A stretch of DNA of 64,000 bases from NCBI RefSeq assembly GCF_004208535.1, contig NZ_SGIS01000019.1:34768-98767 (forward strand). Direction: 5' to 3'. The notes under the pieces are model-generated. The model was not told the origin of the DNA and searched no databases. It saw only the letters and a program-made list of their open reading frames with translations. The DNA comes from Sphingomonas populi (lineage in GTDB: Bacteria; Pseudomonadota; Alphaproteobacteria; Sphingomonadales; Sphingomonadaceae). Below, in pieces: positions 1-9,001 of the stretch (position 1 is the first letter of the stretch; the number at the start of each line of letters is the position of its first letter). A program made the translations under genes and the position numbers.

Positions 1-310
1 CGAACTTGTCGTTCGTCTTCGCGAATTCCACGGCCACCTTGGCGGCCGCGACGGGATCAACGGAAGTGGCGAGACCGACCGGACCCGTGAGCATGTCGCC
101 CAGCGAGAGATAGTCGGTGCCGTCGAGCGCGATCTTGGCAAGCTTGTTCTTCGAGACCTTGTAGTCCGCGCCGGCATCCCGCATCGCGTTGCGCAGCTTG
201 GTCGACTGTGCAACGGTCATGCCGAGGTTGCGGGTGACGATCACCGCGCCGACTTCGGCAAAAGTGCGGTTCAGCTCGGCGACGAGCTCGGTCTTTTGAG
301 CACGATCCAT
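1..310 (-). CDS. rplJ: 50S ribosomal protein L10, 3' end outside window
   Basis: The first 103 residues of ribosomal protein L10 are present; the gene continues past base 1. The N-terminus begins MDRAQKTELVAELNRTFAE and continues with VTRNLGMTVAQSTKLRNAMRDAG, the typical L10 start that binds 23S rRNA and carries the L7/L12 stalk. The ATG (308-310) follows an AG-rich stretch (GGAGAA). In bacteria rplJ is followed by rplL, which would lie outside this window. Here rplJ is separated from rplK-rplA by about 4.4 kb of unrelated genes. Confidence 0.95.
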   Translation of the reverse strand, partial: MDRAQKTELVAELNRTFAEVGAVIVTRNLGMTVAQSTKLRNAMRDAGADYKVSKNKLAKIALDGTDYLSLGDMLTGPVGLATSVDPVAAAKVAVEFAKTNDKF

Positions 311-849
311 GCCATTCTCCACGTTTCTGGCCCACCGCGAACGGCGAGCCGGTTGACCCGGAGGAACACGGCGAAACAGCCGCACCCATCCGGGGGCTGT
401 CCAACGATGGGGCATGGGCGGACCGCGACACACAGCGACGGACCGAAGGGCGCGGGCGCCAAGGCGACCGGACCGGAATTCCATTCCCCGTCTCGGCGGG
501 AAATTAAGCGACGGCAAACCCGGCGCACCCACTGTCTCGGACGGACCCGGCAAACGCAAACGTCTGCCGAGCGAAGTCGCGCTGTTAGCGGATGGGGCGG
601 GAAAGTCAATCGTCGTCGGTATCAGAGCAGGCGATCGGTCAAAGCGTGCTTTTCCGTCGGTGAGACGTGGTCGGGATGCCGCCGGGCAGCATCATCCTTA
701 TAGCAAAGCCAAAAGGTTTGAGAGACACTCGACGGGTTCACTCGACTCGCTGCTGGTGAGTCGGTTGCTCTGAAGGTTTCGCGGACAGGCTCGCCCGACA
801 GGGCTTCGAGTGAGGAGAGGAGGGGCCGGAGCAACCGGCCCCTTAACTC
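311..849 (-). promoter_or_regulatory. rplJ upstream/leader region
   Basis: This 539-base stretch between rplJ and the next gene has no convincing gene; open frames on both strands have no recognisable product. In bacteria the rplJL mRNA has a long structured leader where L10 binds and represses its own translation, and this is where it would sit. A minus-strand TATAAG (complement of 697-702) could be a -10 box, but I see no good -35. Assigning the leader is inference from position. Confidence 0.4.
822..842. terminator. perfect hairpin after the 244-aa-type hypothetical gene
   Basis: An 8-bp perfect stem, GGGGCCGG (822-829) and CCGGCCCC (835-842), closes a 5-base loop. It lies just past the stop of the minus-strand gene ending at 850. 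There is no clear T-run on the minus strand, so intrinsic termination would be weak. Confidence 0.45.
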
Positions 850-1512
850 CTAATCTGGAACTGGCGCTTGAGCGGCATTTCCTATGAACCCGAAGAATAT
901 GCCGTGCGACTTGAGTTGTGCTGCGGTTGTTGCGTTCATGATGCACTGAAACTGGAGATCGGACGCTGCGCCCGGCTCGATCCCGTTTGCCGTGATGCGG
1001 CCCAATCCGTCCTTCTTGAACGTCAGCATGTTGTCGTTCAGCGCAGTCAGCAACGTTCCCGGTGTTACGCCGCAATAGGTTTCGACTGCCTGCGCGTAAA
1101 CGCCTAAAGACTTACCTGCTTGTGGAACAGGAACCGTCTCGAGACGGTTTTGAGTACGTAACGCCGCACGAGCATTGGCGATATCTGCTCGTTCGACCAA
1201 ATTCCAGTAAATCGAAGCGTAGCGCGTCTGTACCGCTTCCGCGTTGAAGAAGACGTAATGCGTCGTCGCGACCGACGCATTTGCGATACATTCCAGTTGT
1301 GATGCGGTCACACTGCCGCCGCCTTTCGAGATGCGCACCACATCTTCCTGCATGAAGCGCTCAAACGGGACGGTGATCCGGCCTGACGGAATGCCGCAAG
1401 CCTTAACAGCGCTTCTTACCTGCGCCCGAGTCGGCAATGGCGATGGTGCGGCCGTCGGGTTCGCGACACCGACGGAGTTGCCAAGAGCGGACGCGATCAA
1501 GAGCGAGATCAT
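850..1512 (-). CDS. hypothetical secreted protein with two related repeats
   Basis: Function unknown. From the ATG at 1510-1512 the product is 220 aa and starts with a short hydrophobic stretch (MISLLIASALGNSVGVANP) that may be a signal peptide. An in-frame ATG at 1584 would add 24 residues but would overlap the next minus-strand gene. Two halves resemble each other: CGIPSGRITVPFERFMQED then LECIANASVATTHYVFF, and CGVTPGTLLTALNDNMLTF then FQCIMNATTAAQLKSHGIFF. Each half has two cysteines at similar spacing, suggesting a duplicated disulphide-bonded domain. I recognise no family. Confidence 0.6.
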   Translation of the reverse strand: MISLLIASALGNSVGVANPTAAPSPLPTRAQVRSAVKACGIPSGRITVPFERFMQEDVVRISKGGGSVTASQLECIANASVATTHYVFFNAEAVQTRYASIYWNLVERADIANARAALRTQNRLETVPVPQAGKSLGVYAQAVETYCGVTPGTLLTALNDNMLTFKKDGLGRITANGIEPGAASDLQFQCIMNATTAAQLKSHGIFFGFIGNAAQAPVPD

Positions 1513-1562
1513 GCCGGTAGTGTAACGGAAAACCCAACGGATGCTACCGTTGTCGGTGATAG

Positions 1563-1763
1563 TTACCCCTTCACCGTCACCCATACCGAGACTGGCACGA
1601 CGACCTTGCCCGGCGCTGGCTTGCCGACGTCTACGCGGTCGGCGGTGACGAGTTCTCCGGTGGCGAGGTTGAAGGATACCCAGGGCTTGGGCATGCGCCC
1701 GAACGTCATTTTCTGGATGGGTTGGCCGGTGGCCGTGTTCATGATGGTTGCGATGACTGCCAT
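1563..1763 (-). CDS. small hypothetical protein
   Basis: A 66-aa frame starting at the ATG at 1761-1763: MAVIATIMNTATGQPIQKMT, then FGRMPKPWVSFNLATGELVT. It has no obvious signal peptide or membrane segment. The frame is open further upstream, and a TTG around codon 17 before this ATG could be the true start. It precedes the 850-1512 gene on the same strand and is divergent from the AsmA gene at 1863. The residue mix looks protein-like, but no family is recognised. Confidence 0.45.
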   Translation of the reverse strand: MAVIATIMNTATGQPIQKMTFGRMPKPWVSFNLATGELVTADRVDVGKPAPGKVVVPVSVWVTVKG

Positions 1764-1862
1764 GTCGGCGCTGATAGCGATGCGGGCGACGCTGTCCAGA
1801 TCGCGCTGCGGCGCAACCAAAAGCCGATCCGTCGATTGAAGCTGGGAAAGGGCGGTTAGGCT

Positions 1863-3782
1863 ATGGCGATGACACCGGCGACGCAGTCGCTTTTGCGACG
1901 CGCCGGCTGGGCCGGACTGATCCTTGTGGGGATCGCTGCGCTGCTCGTGCTGGCGCTGGGGGCGTTGCCGTTCGGGCTGCTGCGCCCGATGATCGAGCGG
2001 GGGATTTCCACGCGGTTCGGCGCGCCGGCGCATATCGGCGCGATCCGCCGTTTGCAGGTTTTCTCCTACACGCCCGACATCGCGATAGACGACCTGCGGA
2101 TCGCGCAGCCCGACTGGGTTGGCGGTGGCGATTTCATTCGGGCGCGGACGGTGACGGTGCGGTTGCCGGTGCTCAAGCTGCTGTTCGGCGGGGTGAAGCC
2201 CGACGCCCTCGCGATCGACGGGCTGGCTGTCGCGCTGGTCCGCGACGCGAACGGGCGCTCCAACTGGAAGGGCAAGCCGCGCCCCGCCGATGCGCCGCCG
2301 CTGACGACGGGTCCGGGGCTGACGCGGTTGACGATTCGTGACGGCCAACTCAGCTTGCGCGATGCAAAGCGCGGGCTGAACCTCGCCGGGCCGCTTAGCG
2401 TGGAAGGTGCGGCAGGACTCAGGCTCGCCGCGACCGGCACGTTCCTCGGCACGCCCGCCACGCTCGACGTGCGCGGCGGGCGGATCGACGGGATCGATCC
2501 GGCGGCGGCTTGGCCGGTCGAGCTGCATCTGGTTTCACCAGCGCTGCGGCTGGAGGCGAAGGGGACCACGGACGGGGTGCTCAACACGCATCGCTTCGGC
2601 GCGACCGTCACCGCGCGCGCGCCGACGCTCAAGAACCTCGACCGCGCGATCGAGGCAGGGCTGTTCGGCACGCAGCCGATCGCGCTGATCGGGCAGGTGC
2701 GGCATGATGGACGCGACTGGTATCTCGACACGATCGGCGGCGGCATCGGCCGCTCGCGCTTCGTCGGCAAGGCGAGCATCCTCAAGCGCGACGGGCGCAC
2801 CGCGATCGACGCGCAGATGCGCGCCAGCCAGTTCGATTTCGACGACCTGTCCGACGATGTCGGTCGCGCCAAGGCGGCGGCGAGCAAGGCCGCGCTCGGC
2901 CCGCGCGTGTTGCCGCCGACGCGGATCAACCTCTCGCACCTGGGGAAGACCGACGGCACGATCACGTTCCGGGTCGATCATCTGCTGTCGGGCGGGGGCA
3001 CGGTGTTCCGCACCCTGCGCGGACAACTTCACCTCGACCACCAACTGCTGACCGTCGACCATCTCGTCGCGACGCTGGCGACGGGGCAGATGACCGGGGT
3101 GATGCGAGTCGATCACCGCAGTGGCCGCCCGAAGCTGTCGACCGATCTGCGGCTGGAGGGGATGACGCTCGATACGTTGGTCGGCTCGCCCGACGACATC
3201 ACCGGCATCGTGCGCGGGCGGATCACGCTGAGCGGGCAGGGCGATACGGTGCGTGAGGCGCTGAGCCATGCCGATGGCACTGCCGCGATCGTCTCGAACG
3301 ACGGCACGATCAAGGCGATGGTGGCGGATGTACTCGGGCAGGATCTCGGCGGTACGATCAAGCAGGCGATTCTGCATCCGTCCGAGCGGGTGCCGTTGCG
3401 CTGTCTCGTCGCGAATTTCCGCGCGCGCGGCGGCGTGCTGGTGCCGGACCCGCTGGCGATCGATACCGGCAGTGCGATCGGGCGCGGCAGCGGGCGGATC
3501 GACCTGCGCGACGAGAGCATCGCGCTGACGCTGGCGGGGCGGACGCGGGACGATCCGGCGCTGCGCATCGTCGATCCGATCCGCGTCGGCGGCACGCTGA
3601 GCAAACCCGCCATCGCGATCGCGGGGAGCGATGCGCCGTCGGGCAAGCCGGGTGTGGGGGGCTTCTTCAAGGCGCTCGGCCGCTCGATCGGTGAGGCGAT
3701 CGGGCTGGGGGACAAGCCCGCGCCGCGTCCGGCGTTCGTGCCGGTCGATTGCGCCAAGCTGAGCGCGGCGGCGTTGCGGTAG
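1863..3782 (+). CDS. AsmA family protein
   Basis: A 639-aa AsmA-family envelope protein. Residues about 15-40 form one N-terminal membrane anchor (GLILVGIAALLVLALGALPF), followed by the family's N-terminal block (RFGAPAHIGAIRRLQVF, PDIAIDDLRIAQPDW). The C-terminal half shows the repetitive beta-rich AsmA pattern, with GRITLSGQGDTVREAL, DGTAAIVSNDGTIKAMVAD and a closing VGGTLSKPAIAIAG. Relatives (AsmA, TamB, YhdP) are thought to form periplasmic bridge-like structures for phospholipid transport; the specific role here is unknown. It is the only plus-strand gene between the two ribosomal blocks, and an AAAGGG lies upstream of the ATG. Confidence 0.85.
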   Translation: MAMTPATQSLLRRAGWAGLILVGIAALLVLALGALPFGLLRPMIERGISTRFGAPAHIGAIRRLQVFSYTPDIAIDDLRIAQPDWVGGGDFIRARTVTVRLPVLKLLFGGVKPDALAIDGLAVALVRDANGRSNWKGKPRPADAPPLTTGPGLTRLTIRDGQLSLRDAKRGLNLAGPLSVEGAAGLRLAATGTFLGTPATLDVRGGRIDGIDPAAAWPVELHLVSPALRLEAKGTTDGVLNTHRFGATVTARAPTLKNLDRAIEAGLFGTQPIALIGQVRHDGRDWYLDTIGGGIGRSRFVGKASILKRDGRTAIDAQMRASQFDFDDLSDDVGRAKAAASKAALGPRVLPPTRINLSHLGKTDGTITFRVDHLLSGGGTVFRTLRGQLHLDHQLLTVDHLVATLATGQMTGVMRVDHRSGRPKLSTDLRLEGMTLDTLVGSPDDITGIVRGRITLSGQGDTVREALSHADGTAAIVSNDGTIKAMVADVLGQDLGGTIKQAILHPSERVPLRCLVANFRARGGVLVPDPLAIDTGSAIGRGSGRIDLRDESIALTLAGRTRDDPALRIVDPIRVGGTLSKPAIAIAGSDAPSGKPGVGGFFKALGRSIGEAIGLGDKPAPRPAFVPVDCAKLSAAALR

Positions 3783-3789
3783 TGGCGGG

Positions 3790-4602
3790 TTAGGCGGGCG
3801 TCTCCGCCGGCACGTCGCAGGGGATCGGCGGCAGGGCCTCGAAGCCGGGTTTGGCGAGGAGGAAGCCCTGGATGTAACGCACATCCATCGCGCGGAGGGC
3901 TTCCAGTTCGCCGACAGTCTCGATCCCCTCGGCGATGACGGTGATGCCGAGCGTCTCGCACATCCTGACGACGCCATTCACGACGGTTCGGCGCGGCAAA
4001 CTGCTGTCGAGGTCGCGGATCAGGTTCATGTCGAGCTTGATGATGTCTGGCTGGAACTGCGCGAGCAGGGTGAGGCCGGCATGGCCCGAGCCGAAATCAT
4101 CGAGCGCGGTGCCGAAGCCCATTTTCTGATAGGTCGCGATGATGTCGGCGACATGGACAGGGTCGGCCATCTGTTCGTTTTCTGTGAATTCGAAGATCAG
4201 ACGGTCGGTGGGAAATGCGGTCGCCCTGGCGGTTTTCAGCGTCAACTGGATACAGGCGGCGGGCGAATAGACCGCGTTGGGCAGGAAGTTGATCGACAGC
4301 CGCGCGCCGGTGTCGATCAGGCCGGCGGCTGCCGCGAGCGAGATGGCGCGGACCCGGCATTGCTGATCGAAGGCGTAACGATTGGCGTCCGACACTTGCG
4401 ACAGGATGCTCGCCGCGCCTTCGCCGCCGGGGCCGCGCACGAGCGCTTCATAGGCGAAGGGCGTGTCGGTGGTGATATCGACGATCGGCTGGAACGCCAT
4501 CGAAAACGCGAAGTCGAGACCCGCGCCGTCGCGGCATCCAGAGCAGGGAACTGGCGGGGTCGCGACAAGAGCCATGCACGTCTGATAGCGCACAAAGCTC
4601 AA
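3790..4602 (-). CDS. EAL-domain cyclic-di-GMP phosphodiesterase
   Basis: A 270-aa stand-alone EAL domain that probably hydrolyses cyclic-di-GMP. Residues expected of an active enzyme are visible: YEALVRG (EAL), SINFLPN, FEFTENE, LDDFGSG, IIKLDMN, VIAEGIET and IQGFLLAKP. The N-terminus has a CxxC pair (PCSGCRDG) about 20 residues in, which could bind a metal or be redox-active. M10 (4575) is an alternative start. It converges with the AsmA gene, with 7 bp between stops. No sensor domain is present, so any regulation would come through partners or the cysteines. Confidence 0.88.
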   Translation of the reverse strand: MSFVRYQTCMALVATPPVPCSGCRDGAGLDFAFSMAFQPIVDITTDTPFAYEALVRGPGGEGAASILSQVSDANRYAFDQQCRVRAISLAAAAGLIDTGARLSINFLPNAVYSPAACIQLTLKTARATAFPTDRLIFEFTENEQMADPVHVADIIATYQKMGFGTALDDFGSGHAGLTLLAQFQPDIIKLDMNLIRDLDSSLPRRTVVNGVVRMCETLGITVIAEGIETVGELEALRAMDVRYIQGFLLAKPGFEALPPIPCDVPAETPA

Positions 4603-4652
4603 GAAAAGCCTTACGCTTCAACAAAGCGCTTAACATGGATTATGGCGGACGC

Positions 4653-4681
4653 AAAAAGGGCCGGGATCGCTCCCGGCCCTT
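4653..4681 (-). terminator. intrinsic terminator of rplK-rplA
   Basis: Read on the minus strand, a 9-bp GC stem (TCCCGGCCC at 4671-4679 pairing with GGGCCGGGA at 4658-4666) with a GCGA loop is followed directly by TTTTT. It lies 28 bases past the rplA stop. This is a textbook rho-independent terminator. Confidence 0.9.
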
Positions 4682-4708
4682 CGTGTCTGTGCTTGAGTCT
4701 GCGAAGGC

Positions 4709-5407
4709 TTACGCCGCGCTGACTTCCGCAGTGTCGACCTTGATGCCGGCGCCCATCGTCGAGCTGACGGCGACCTTGCGGACATACTTGCCCTTGGCGC
4801 CCGTAGGCTTCGCCTTGACGACCGCATCGACTAGCGCGTCGAAGTTCGCGCGCAGGTCTTCAGCCGGGAACGACGCCTTGCCGATGCCCGAATGGATGAT
4901 GCCGGCCTTTTCGACGCGATATTCGATCTGGCCGCCCTTGGCGTCCTTGACCGCCTGAGCGACGTTCATCGTGACGGTGCCGAGCTTGGGGTTCGGCATC
5001 AGGCCCTTCGGACCGAGGATCTTGCCGAGCCGGCCGACGACGCCCATCATGTCCGGGGTCGCGATGCAGCGATCGAAGTCGATCTTGCCGCCCTGGACGA
5101 TTTCCATCAGGTCTTCTGCACCGACGACGTCTGCGCCAGCGGCGAGAGCCTCTTCAGCCTTCGCACCCTTGGCGAACACGCCAACGCGCACCGTCTTGCC
5201 GGTGCCCTTGGGCAGCGTGACGACGCCACGGACCATCTGGTCGGCGTGGCGCGGATCGACGCCGAGGTTCAGCGCGACTTCGATCGTCTCGTCGAACTTC
5301 GAGGTTGCGTTGGCGCGGGCCAGCGCGATCGCCTCGTTGATGCCGTACAGCTTGTCGCGGTCGATCGCGGTGGCGAGGGTCTTCGCCTTCTTGGTCAGCT
5401 TTGCCAT
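4709..5407 (-). CDS. rplA: 50S ribosomal protein L1
   Basis: A full-length 232-aa L1, forming the mobile L1 stalk on 23S rRNA. Hallmarks are [23 protein letters not shown], the [14 protein letters not shown] segment, and the conserved [18 protein letters not shown]1 also commonly represses translation of its own L11-L1 mRNA. The gene follows rplK with a 4-base gap and ends at a strong terminator, so rplK-rplA form a two-gene operon. Confidence 0.97.
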   Translation of the reverse strand: MAKLTKKAKTLATAIDRDKLYGINEAIALARANATSKFDETIEVALNLGVDPRHADQMVRGVVTLPKGTGKTVRVGVFAKGAKAEEALAAGADVVGAEDLMEIVQGGKIDFDRCIATPDMMGVVGRLGKILGPKGLMPNPKLGTVTMNVAQAVKDAKGGQIEYRVEKAGIIHSGIGKASFPAEDLRANFDALVDAVVKAKPTGAKGKYVRKVAVSSTMGAGIKVDTAEVSAA

Positions 5408-5411
5408 GATA

Positions 5412-5843
5412 TCAGCCCTCCACCACTTCGAGGCCCATCGCGCGGGCCGAGCCCTCGATGATGCGCGTTGCCGCTTCGATGTCGTTCGCGTTCAGATCCT
5501 TCATCTTGGCCTGCGCGACTTCGGCGAGCTTCGAACGGGCGATCTTGCCCGCGCTGGTCTTGCCCGGCTCCTTCGAGCCCGACTTGAGGCCGGCGGCCTT
5601 CTTGATGAGGTAGGTTGCCGGCGGCGTCTTCGTCTCGAACGAGAAGCTGCGGTCGGCATAGACGGTGATGACGGTCGGCAGCGGGGTGCCGACTTCCTGA
5701 TCGCCCGTCGAGGCGTTGAACTGCTTGCAGAACTCCATGATGTTCACGCCGCGCTGACCCAGCGCAGGGCCGATCGGCGGCGAAGGGTTCGCCTTGCCTG
5801 CAGGAACCTGCAGCTTGATGTATCCGGTAATCTTCTTTGCCAT
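5412..5843 (-). CDS. rplK: 50S ribosomal protein L11
   Basis: A 143-aa L11. The start is the ATG at 5841-5843 ([20 protein letters not shown]); the frame opens nine codons earlier, but L11 proteins begin here and an AGAGAGTGAC stretch precedes the ATG. The proline-rich [20 protein letters not shown] and the C-terminal rRNA-binding region (GTAKSMG-like SARAMGLEV) are intact. secE and nusG, often upstream of rplK, are not present: the next gene upstream is the divergent ATP-grasp gene. Confidence 0.97.
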   Translation of the reverse strand: MAKKITGYIKLQVPAGKANPSPPIGPALGQRGVNIMEFCKQFNASTGDQEVGTPLPTVITVYADRSFSFETKTPPATYLIKKAAGLKSGSKEPGKTSAGKIARSKLAEVAQAKMKDLNANDIEAATRIIEGSARAMGLEVVEG

Positions 5844-6042
5844 GTCACTCTCTTTCGGTCGGGCGCGCACGGTGGCGTGCCCCGATCAAGTCTAGCGGTT
5901 GGTAACGGGCGCGTTTGACGGCACCCTCCCGCACGAATCCCATTGCTGTCGCTCTGGAAGGGCGCGCGCTTAGCGCAAGCGGGGCGGCGATGCAATCACG
6001 CGCTTCGGTTGACGCGCCGGCGGGGGGCGATATCGGCAAGCT

Positions 6043-7041
6043 ATGAAGGTGTGGTTCAATCAATCGTTTTCGCTTCGCAACATCGTCGCAAGGATCGTGT
6101 CGGAGCGGCCCGACGTCCAGCTCGCGGTCAGCGCGATCGACCCGGATTCGCCGGTGTGCGATGTCGCGCCCGAATTCTGGCAGGAGCCGGCGCGGGGGAC
6201 GGTCGATTACCCGGAATGGCTGCTGGCGACCGCGATCGAGCGGCGTGTCGACGCGCTGGTCGCGCAACGCGGGCGGATGGATGTCGCCGCGATGGCCGAT
6301 CGCTTCTCGGCGGCGGGAATCGCGCTGCATGTCGCCGCCGATGCGGTGACGCTGCGGCTGCTCGACGACAAGGCGGCGTTTTCGGTGGCGCTGCGGGATG
6401 ATGCGACGCTGTGCCCGACGATCCCGGTCACGACGGCGGTGGCATTCGAGGCGGCGGTGGATACGCTTGCGCGGAATGGCGCGGTCGCCTGCGTCAAGCC
6501 ATCGACCGGCATTTATGGCGCGGGATATTGGACGCTCGATGCGATCGGCGCGCTCCAGCATCTCGCTGACCCGGATGCGCGGCGGATCACGCCCGAGGTC
6601 TACGCCGCCGCGCTGCGCGAGGGCGAGGCGCGGGGCGAGAGCTTCTCGCTGCTCGTCATGGAGCATCTGCCGGGGCTGGAGGCATCGGTCGACGTGGTGG
6701 CGGATCGTGGTGACGTTCTGGTCGCGGCGGTACGGACCAAGCTCGACGCGAACCGCCAGCGTATCGAGACGCGGCATCCGCTGATCGCGCATGCGGCCGG
6801 TCTGGTTGGACGCTATGCGCTGCACGGTGCGGTCAACGTCCAGTATCGGCAGGATCGCGGCGGGGCGTGGCGAATCCTCGAGATCAACACGCGCGCCGCC
6901 GGTGGCGCGTCCTATTGCGATGCGGTCGGCATACCGTTCAGCACCACCTGGATCGACGTGGTGACCGGCACCGCCCGGCGCTTCGACGCGGACGTGGATG
7001 CCGAGATCGTCGCCGTGGTTCGCGCCGAGCAGCGGCGATGA
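6043..7041 (+). CDS. ATP-grasp enzyme of the Ter biosynthetic module
   Basis: A 332-aa ATP-grasp-fold ligase-like protein. Visible features are the ATP-grasp lid and nucleotide segments: VTLRLLDDKAAFSVALRDD, VACVKPSTGIYGAGYW, LVMEHLPGLEASVDVVAD, and the metal-binding end WRILEINTRAAGGASYCD. ATP-grasp enzymes join a carboxylate to an amine or thiol through an acyl-phosphate. This type is a known member of the Ter-associated biosynthetic gene set, together with the PRTase, HAD and C-C lyase genes downstream. It lies 113 bp upstream of the ter operon on the same strand. The substrate is unknown. Confidence 0.8.
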   Translation: MKVWFNQSFSLRNIVARIVSERPDVQLAVSAIDPDSPVCDVAPEFWQEPARGTVDYPEWLLATAIERRVDALVAQRGRMDVAAMADRFSAAGIALHVAADAVTLRLLDDKAAFSVALRDDATLCPTIPVTTAVAFEAAVDTLARNGAVACVKPSTGIYGAGYWTLDAIGALQHLADPDARRITPEVYAAALREGEARGESFSLLVMEHLPGLEASVDVVADRGDVLVAAVRTKLDANRQRIETRHPLIAHAAGLVGRYALHGAVNVQYRQDRGGAWRILEINTRAAGGASYCDAVGIPFSTTWIDVVTGTARRFDADVDAEIVAVVRAEQRR

Positions 7042-7125
7042 ACGGAAGCTGCGCCGGGACGAGGACGACCCACCGCCCTTGTGGTTTGTAGGTCAAATGT
7101 CATAATCACTTGGCATACAGCGCGT

Positions 7126-7131
7126 TATAAT
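7126..7131 (+). promoter_or_regulatory. possible -10 box for the ter operon
   Basis: A perfect TATAAT lies in the AT-rich gap between the ATP-grasp gene and terZ, 24 bases before the start codon. No convincing -35 is found at 16-18 bp (the region holds ATAATC); the nearby TTGGCA at 7110-7115 is only 10 bp away. A promoter here would let the 11-gene operon be expressed independently of the ATP-grasp gene. Confidence 0.35.
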
Positions 7132-7154
7132 AATGAGTTCATGGAGAAGCCCGC

Positions 7155-7736
7155 TTGGTCAGTCTGCAAAAAGGTCAGTCCGTAAGGCTGGAGAAGTCGG
7201 GTGGCGGCACGCTGACGCGGGTGGCGATGGGCGTGGGCTGGGACGTGCGCAAGTCCAAGGGCGTGTTCGGCCTGTTCGGCGGCGGTGGTGGCGATATCGA
7301 TCTCGATGCGTCGTGCCTGCTGTTCGATGCGGGCGGCACTCTGCTCGATCAGGTGTGGTTCCGGCAGCTTGCCAGCAGCGACGGCAGCATCGTCCATAGC
7401 GGTGATAATCGCACCGGCGCCGGCGACGGTGACGACGAAACGATCAACGTCGATCTGACGCGGGTGCCCGCCACGGTGCAATCGCTGGTGTTCACCGTCA
7501 ACAGCTTCACCGGCGAAAGTTTCGACCGGATCGAAAACGCGTATTGCCGCGTTATCGATTTGAGCAATGGCAAGGAAATGGCGCGCTATGACCTGACCGG
7601 ATCGGGTCCGCACACGGGTCAGGTGATGGCGAAACTGGTCCGATCGGGCGATGGCTGGGAGATGAAGGCGCTGGGCGAGCGCACCACCGGACGGACCTTC
7701 CACGATATGATGGGGGTGATCCGCGGCGTGCTCTGA
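7155..7736 (+). CDS. terZ: TerZ-like TerD-family protein
   Basis: A 193-aa TerD-fold protein most like TerZ: it begins VSLQKGQSVRLEKSGGG, has the glycine run before DIDLDASCLLFD, then WFRQLASSDGSIVHSGDNRTG and FTVNSFTGESFDRIENAYCR. The DLDAS motif (49-53) and the GDNRTG...GDGDDE acidic loop are the family's calcium-binding positions. The start is a TTG at 7155, chosen because GGAGAAG (7143-7149) lies 5 bases before it; the ATG at 7141 is out of frame. It is the first gene of the ter operon. TerD-family proteins are cytoplasmic or membrane-associated and linked to tellurite, phage and stress tolerance. Confidence 0.88.
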   Translation: MVSLQKGQSVRLEKSGGGTLTRVAMGVGWDVRKSKGVFGLFGGGGGDIDLDASCLLFDAGGTLLDQVWFRQLASSDGSIVHSGDNRTGAGDGDDETINVDLTRVPATVQSLVFTVNSFTGESFDRIENAYCRVIDLSNGKEMARYDLTGSGPHTGQVMAKLVRSGDGWEMKALGERTTGRTFHDMMGVIRGVL

Positions 7737-7778
7737 CGCTGCTGACACCTCTATTTGCCGACACGAACAGGAGATCGC

Positions 7779-8978
7779 ATGACCGATCTGCAACAAGGCG
7801 GCAATGCGCCCGTACCGGGCGATACGCTGGCCGTCACGTTCGCCTGGACGGCTGCGGGCGGGATTGATGCCGATGCGTCCGCCTATCTGCTGACCGGCGC
7901 TGGCAAGGTGCGTGGCGACACCGACATGGTGTTCTACAACCAGCCCGAGGGCGGCGACGGCGGCATCCGTTTTGCGGCATCGGGCGGGCAGGGTGCGTTC
8001 GAGGTCGATCTCGCGCGGTTGCCGGCCGAGATCGAGCGGATCGTGTTTTGCGTGACGATCCACGATGCGCAGACGCGCGGGCAGACGCTGGCTCGGCTCG
8101 ACGGCGCAGAGATCACCGTCGCGCCGCGTGGTGGCGGGGAGGCGTTGCGCTTCCGCCCGCAACTCGCCAGCGCGAGCGAGGCGGCGATGATCTTCGGCGA
8201 ACTCTATCTCCGGAACGGACAGTGGAAGTTCCGCGCGGTCGGGCAGGGGTTCAACGGCGGGCTTGCGCCACTCGCGCGCTCGTTCGGAATCGATGTCGCC
8301 GACGAGGCGCCCGCCGCCGCGACACCGCCTGCTCCGCCACCGCCCCCTCCGCCTCCACCCCCTCCGCCAGCCGCGCCGCCGGTCAGTCTCAGCAAGGTGA
8401 CGCTGGAGAAGCGCGGGCAAACCGTCAGCCTCGCCAAGCGTGGCAACAGCTTCGGCGAGATCACGATCAACCTCAACTGGTCGCGCGGGCGCAAGGGCCT
8501 GTTCGGCGGCGGCAGCGCGATCGATCTCGATATCGGCTGCCTGTTCGAGCTTGCCGATGGTCGCAAGGGCGGCGTGCAGGCGCTCGGCAACGCGTTCGGA
8601 GCGTTCGATCAGGCGCCGTATGTCATGCTGTCGGGCGATGACCGCACCGGCGACGTGTCGGCGGGTGAGACGTTGCGGATCAACGGCGCGTTCTGGCAGC
8701 AGATCAAGCGCATTGCGGTGTTCGCCAACATCTATTCGGGCGTGCCCAACTGGCAGCAGACCGATGGCGTCGTGCTCGTCACCATGCCCGACCAGCCGCC
8801 GATCGAAGTGCGGCTGACCGAGGGCCGCGATGACCGCCGGTTGTGCGGAATCGTCTTGATCGAAAATGATGCCGGCGCAATCAAGGTTACGCGGATCGTG
8901 GAATATCATCATGATACGCGCGTGCTGGACGAATCGCTCGGCTGGGGCCTGCGCTGGGTCTCCGGGCGCAAGGATTGA
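7779..8978 (+). CDS. terA: TerA-like protein, two TerD-type domains with proline linker
   Basis: A 399-aa protein. The start is the ATG at 7779 with AGGAGA just upstream; an earlier in-frame ATG at 7755 lacks this. Domain 1 (about 1-170) starts GGNAPVPGDTLAV, carries DADAS (30-34) and ends with [20 protein letters not shown] linker of about a dozen prolines (around 185-200) follows. Domain 2 (about 205-399) has DLDIGCLFELADG, VMLSGDDRTGD, IKRIAVFANIYSGVPNW and a TerA-type end, LGWGLRWVSGRKD. Two TerD-like lobes on a stiff linker suggest a scaffold bringing Ter partners together; that is inference. Confidence 0.85.
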   Translation: MTDLQQGGNAPVPGDTLAVTFAWTAAGGIDADASAYLLTGAGKVRGDTDMVFYNQPEGGDGGIRFAASGGQGAFEVDLARLPAEIERIVFCVTIHDAQTRGQTLARLDGAEITVAPRGGGEALRFRPQLASASEAAMIFGELYLRNGQWKFRAVGQGFNGGLAPLARSFGIDVADEAPAAATPPAPPPPPPPPPPPPAAPPVSLSKVTLEKRGQTVSLAKRGNSFGEITINLNWSRGRKGLFGGGSAIDLDIGCLFELADGRKGGVQALGNAFGAFDQAPYVMLSGDDRTGDVSAGETLRINGAFWQQIKRIAVFANIYSGVPNWQQTDGVVLVTMPDQPPIEVRLTEGRDDRRLCGIVLIENDAGAIKVTRIVEYHHDTRVLDESLGWGLRWVSGRKD

Positions 8979-9001
8979 GGCCGCACGCGGCAAACCGGGG
9001 G

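Noticed and set aside
296..834. Several open frames in the rplJ leader region on both strands
   Set aside because: Low-complexity, Arg/Ser-rich translations, no ribosome-binding site, no recognisable family. The region fits an rplJ leader better.
7110..7131. TTGGCA as the -35 for the TATAAT before terZ
   Set aside because: Only 10 bp separate the two, too short for a sigma-70 promoter.
7125..8993. 622-residue open frame opposite terZ and terA
   Set aside because: Shadow of the two ter genes in a high-GC region, with no family motifs.
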